A stretch of DNA of 64,000 bases from positions 1 to 64,000 of the forward strand of contig NZ_UQRQ01000012.1 of the NCBI RefSeq assembly GCF_900543425.1, written 5' to 3'. Under the pieces are notes generated by a model. That model searched no databases and had not been told where the DNA came from. It worked only from the letters and a program-made list of their open reading frames with translations. The position numbers and the translations under genes are program-made. The DNA is from an uncultured Sanguibacteroides sp. (GTDB taxonomy: Bacteria; Bacteroidota; Bacteroidia; Bacteroidales; Marinifilaceae). Of this stretch, positions 62,809-64,000 are shown in pieces; the stretch's first letter is position 1; each line of letters opens with the position of its first letter.

Positions 62809-63240
62809 AAATTCAATTCAAACAGCTATTCGGACAGCTTGCGTCAATACCGGGAGCATTCAAAGCCCTCATAACAGGCTACGGCATCGTGGGATTCGAT
62901 TATGCCTATATCCCTGCGACTTCTGTTCCTGAATTTTCCTTGAAAGGCGACAAACCTTTCACAATCTTCACTACGGTTTGTTTCAAAAATACACAGAACG
63001 GATCGATTCTCGAACAGAAGGATATGTTTCAGATGGGCATCATGGATGGATTGCTCTATGTTGCAGCAATAGATTGGTGTGCCATTAAGTTCTCGGAATA
63101 TAAGGTAACTGAGTTTGTCACCGACCATTGGTATTCCATTGCCATAGTCTATGACGGCAAAATCTTGTCCGCATGGCTGGAAGGGGAAAAGAAAGATTCT
63201 TTCAAATGCAAAGCACCCTACAAAGATAACCTCTTTTATT
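62809..63240 (+). pseudogene. Remnant of a LamG-like (concanavalin A-fold) domain gene
   Basis: An open stretch without a proper start reads GYGIVGFDYAYIPATSVPEF, then FTIFTTVCFKNTQNGSILEQ, LLYVAAIDW and DHWYSIAIVYDGKILSAWLEG, the pattern of a LamG/Laminin_G_3 domain. Upstream of the GTG at 62889 the frame stays open only to the stop at 62808; downstream it runs into the antisense 3' end of the heptose kinase gene. There is no signal peptide. It is most likely the broken C-terminal or middle part of an adhesin that belonged to the fimbrial island. Confidence 0.6.
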
Positions 63241-63257
63241 TTTATTTATTTGTCAGT

Positions 63258-64000
63258 TCAACAACTCTTTTCAAGGTGTTTGTTTAATTCTTCTTGTGTC
63301 ACGGTTGCCGTACCCAATTTGGTTACGACGATTCCTGCTGCAACATTGGCAATATACATGGCCTCTTTTATGTCTTTTCCTGCAGATAGAGCTAAAGCAA
63401 GAGTTGCAACAACCGTGTCTCCGGCTCCACTAACATCGAAAACTTCCTGTGAATAGGTCGGGATATGAATGGTCTCCTGCCGATTGATCAAGCTCATACC
63501 CTTTTCACTTCTTGTCACGAGTAGGGCGGAAAGACCATAACGATCAAGAATCGTTTTTCCGGCTATTTCAATCTCTCGGTCATCGTTATTTATCGTTTTC
63601 CCGGTGATTTCTCCCAATTCTTTTACGTTGGGAGTTATTAAATCGGCCCCGGCGTATTTCTCCCACTCTTGTCCTTTCGGGTCTACGATCACGTGAATAT
63701 GATGTTCTTGTGCCGTTTGAATGAGAAAAGAGCAAACCTCCTGGGAAATAAATCCTTTTCCATAATCGGAGATAACCAGCAAATGAACCTCTTTTATTAG
63801 CTTTGAAATGAGTTCCTTTAATTGTTGGGATCCTCTTTCGTTGAGTTGTAATTTTTGCTCGTAATCAATACGGACAATTTGCTGGAGTCCTCCGATAACC
63901 CGGGCTTTGGCAATCGTGGGTTGTTCGGTTTTGATAAATGAGGTCCGGATATTTTTTTGTCTGCCCATCCGCTCGATTTCTTTTCCGAAAAGATCATGCC
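63258..64000 (-). CDS. D-glycero-beta-D-manno-heptose-7-phosphate kinase, truncated by window edge
   Basis: The C-terminal part of a PfkB-family sugar kinase of the RfaE/HldE domain I type, which acts in ADP-heptose synthesis for lipopolysaccharide core. The frame remains open to the window end (GMIFSEKEIER before the first Met). Diagnostic parts are LLVISDYGKGF, VIVDPKGQEWEKYAGADLITPNVKE shortened here to DPKGQEW and TPNVKE, the ATP region LLVTRSEKGMSL, and the catalytic VSGAGDTVVATLAL. The protein ends soon after this domain, so the adenylyltransferase domain is a separate gene or absent. Confidence 0.88.
   Translation of the reverse strand, partial: HDLFGKEIERMGRQKNIRTSFIKTEQPTIAKARVIGGLQQIVRIDYEQKLQLNERGSQQLKELISKLIKEVHLLVISDYGKGFISQEVCSFLIQTAQEHHIHVIVDPKGQEWEKYAGADLITPNVKELGEITGKTINNDDREIEIAGKTILDRYGLSALLVTRSEKGMSLINRQETIHIPTYSQEVFDVSGAGDTVVATLALALSAGKDIKEAMYIANVAAGIVVTKLGTATVTQEELNKHLEKSC

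Overview
The window looks like chromosomal DNA from a member of the Bacteroidota, most likely a gut Bacteroidales. The evidence is a SusC/SusD pair, a Mfa/Fim-type fimbrial locus, an NVEALA-family peptide gene, a short primary-type sigma factor without region 1.1, the gene order rseC-rnfB-C-D-G-E-A, a FeoA-FeoB fusion, and repeated promoter elements of the Bacteroides type (TTTG, about 19 bases, TAnnTTTG). Odoribacteraceae is a guess; the genus cannot be fixed from the sequence alone.

Layout. 0-18 kb: the 3' end of a GldF/GldG-like ABC permease fusion, a fluoride channel (crcB), a lipoprotein peptidyl-dipeptidase (dcp), a SusC/SusD pair, dps and mutY. A second, complete copy of the ABC module follows (GldA-like ATPase plus permease-GldG fusion), with two tandem short MutS-like ATPases. 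18-21.9 kb: two small membrane or secreted hypotheticals, the CCA-adding enzyme, a HAD phosphatase and a small P-loop ATPase. 21.9-30 kb, mostly minus strand: the complete Rnf ferredoxin:NAD+ oxidoreductase operon headed by rseC, then the ribosome-assembly GTPases der and era. 30-34 kb: a YhcH-family protein, a class C-type serine hydrolase, a His/Cys-rich Spy-like protein and a GHL10 glycoside hydrolase-like protein. 34.2-42.2 kb: a tightly packed minus-strand operon of NVEALA peptide, 6-bladed propeller lipoprotein, thioredoxin-like lipoprotein and O-antigen-ligase/TPR membrane protein. It is divergent from a sensor kinase/response regulator pair, and lepB and a second, orphan response regulator follow. 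42-50 kb: YetF-like, metallo-beta-lactamase-fold, VOC, class I aldolase, PoxB-type, DUF2156 and GNAT proteins. 50-56.4 kb: feoAB with a Cys-rich partner, rpmH, a sigma factor, pdxS and pdxT. 56.4-62.6 kb: a fimbrial island (LytTR and AraC-type regulators, a 710-base leader rich in repeats, OmpA/DUF3575 protein, Mfa2-like lipoprotein, and a fimbrillin with a C-terminal lectin-like domain), followed by a LamG remnant. The window ends inside a heptose kinase gene.

How the parts fit. Dcp and the SusC/SusD pair suggest uptake and processing of oligopeptides or a related substrate. Rnf couples ferredoxin oxidation to an ion gradient in anaerobic energy metabolism. The NVEALA operon and the facing two-component genes look like an export or signalling module of unknown function and are the best candidate for an undescribed system. 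The fimbrial island differs in base composition and codon use from its neighbours. The last codons of its fimbrillin gene are strongly enriched for NNC, as expected of a diversity-generating retroelement target, but no reverse transcriptase or template repeat is present in the window.

No rRNA, tRNA, CRISPR array, transposase or integrase was recognised. Start codons were moved inward wherever family alignment, signal peptides or upstream signals favoured a later ATG.
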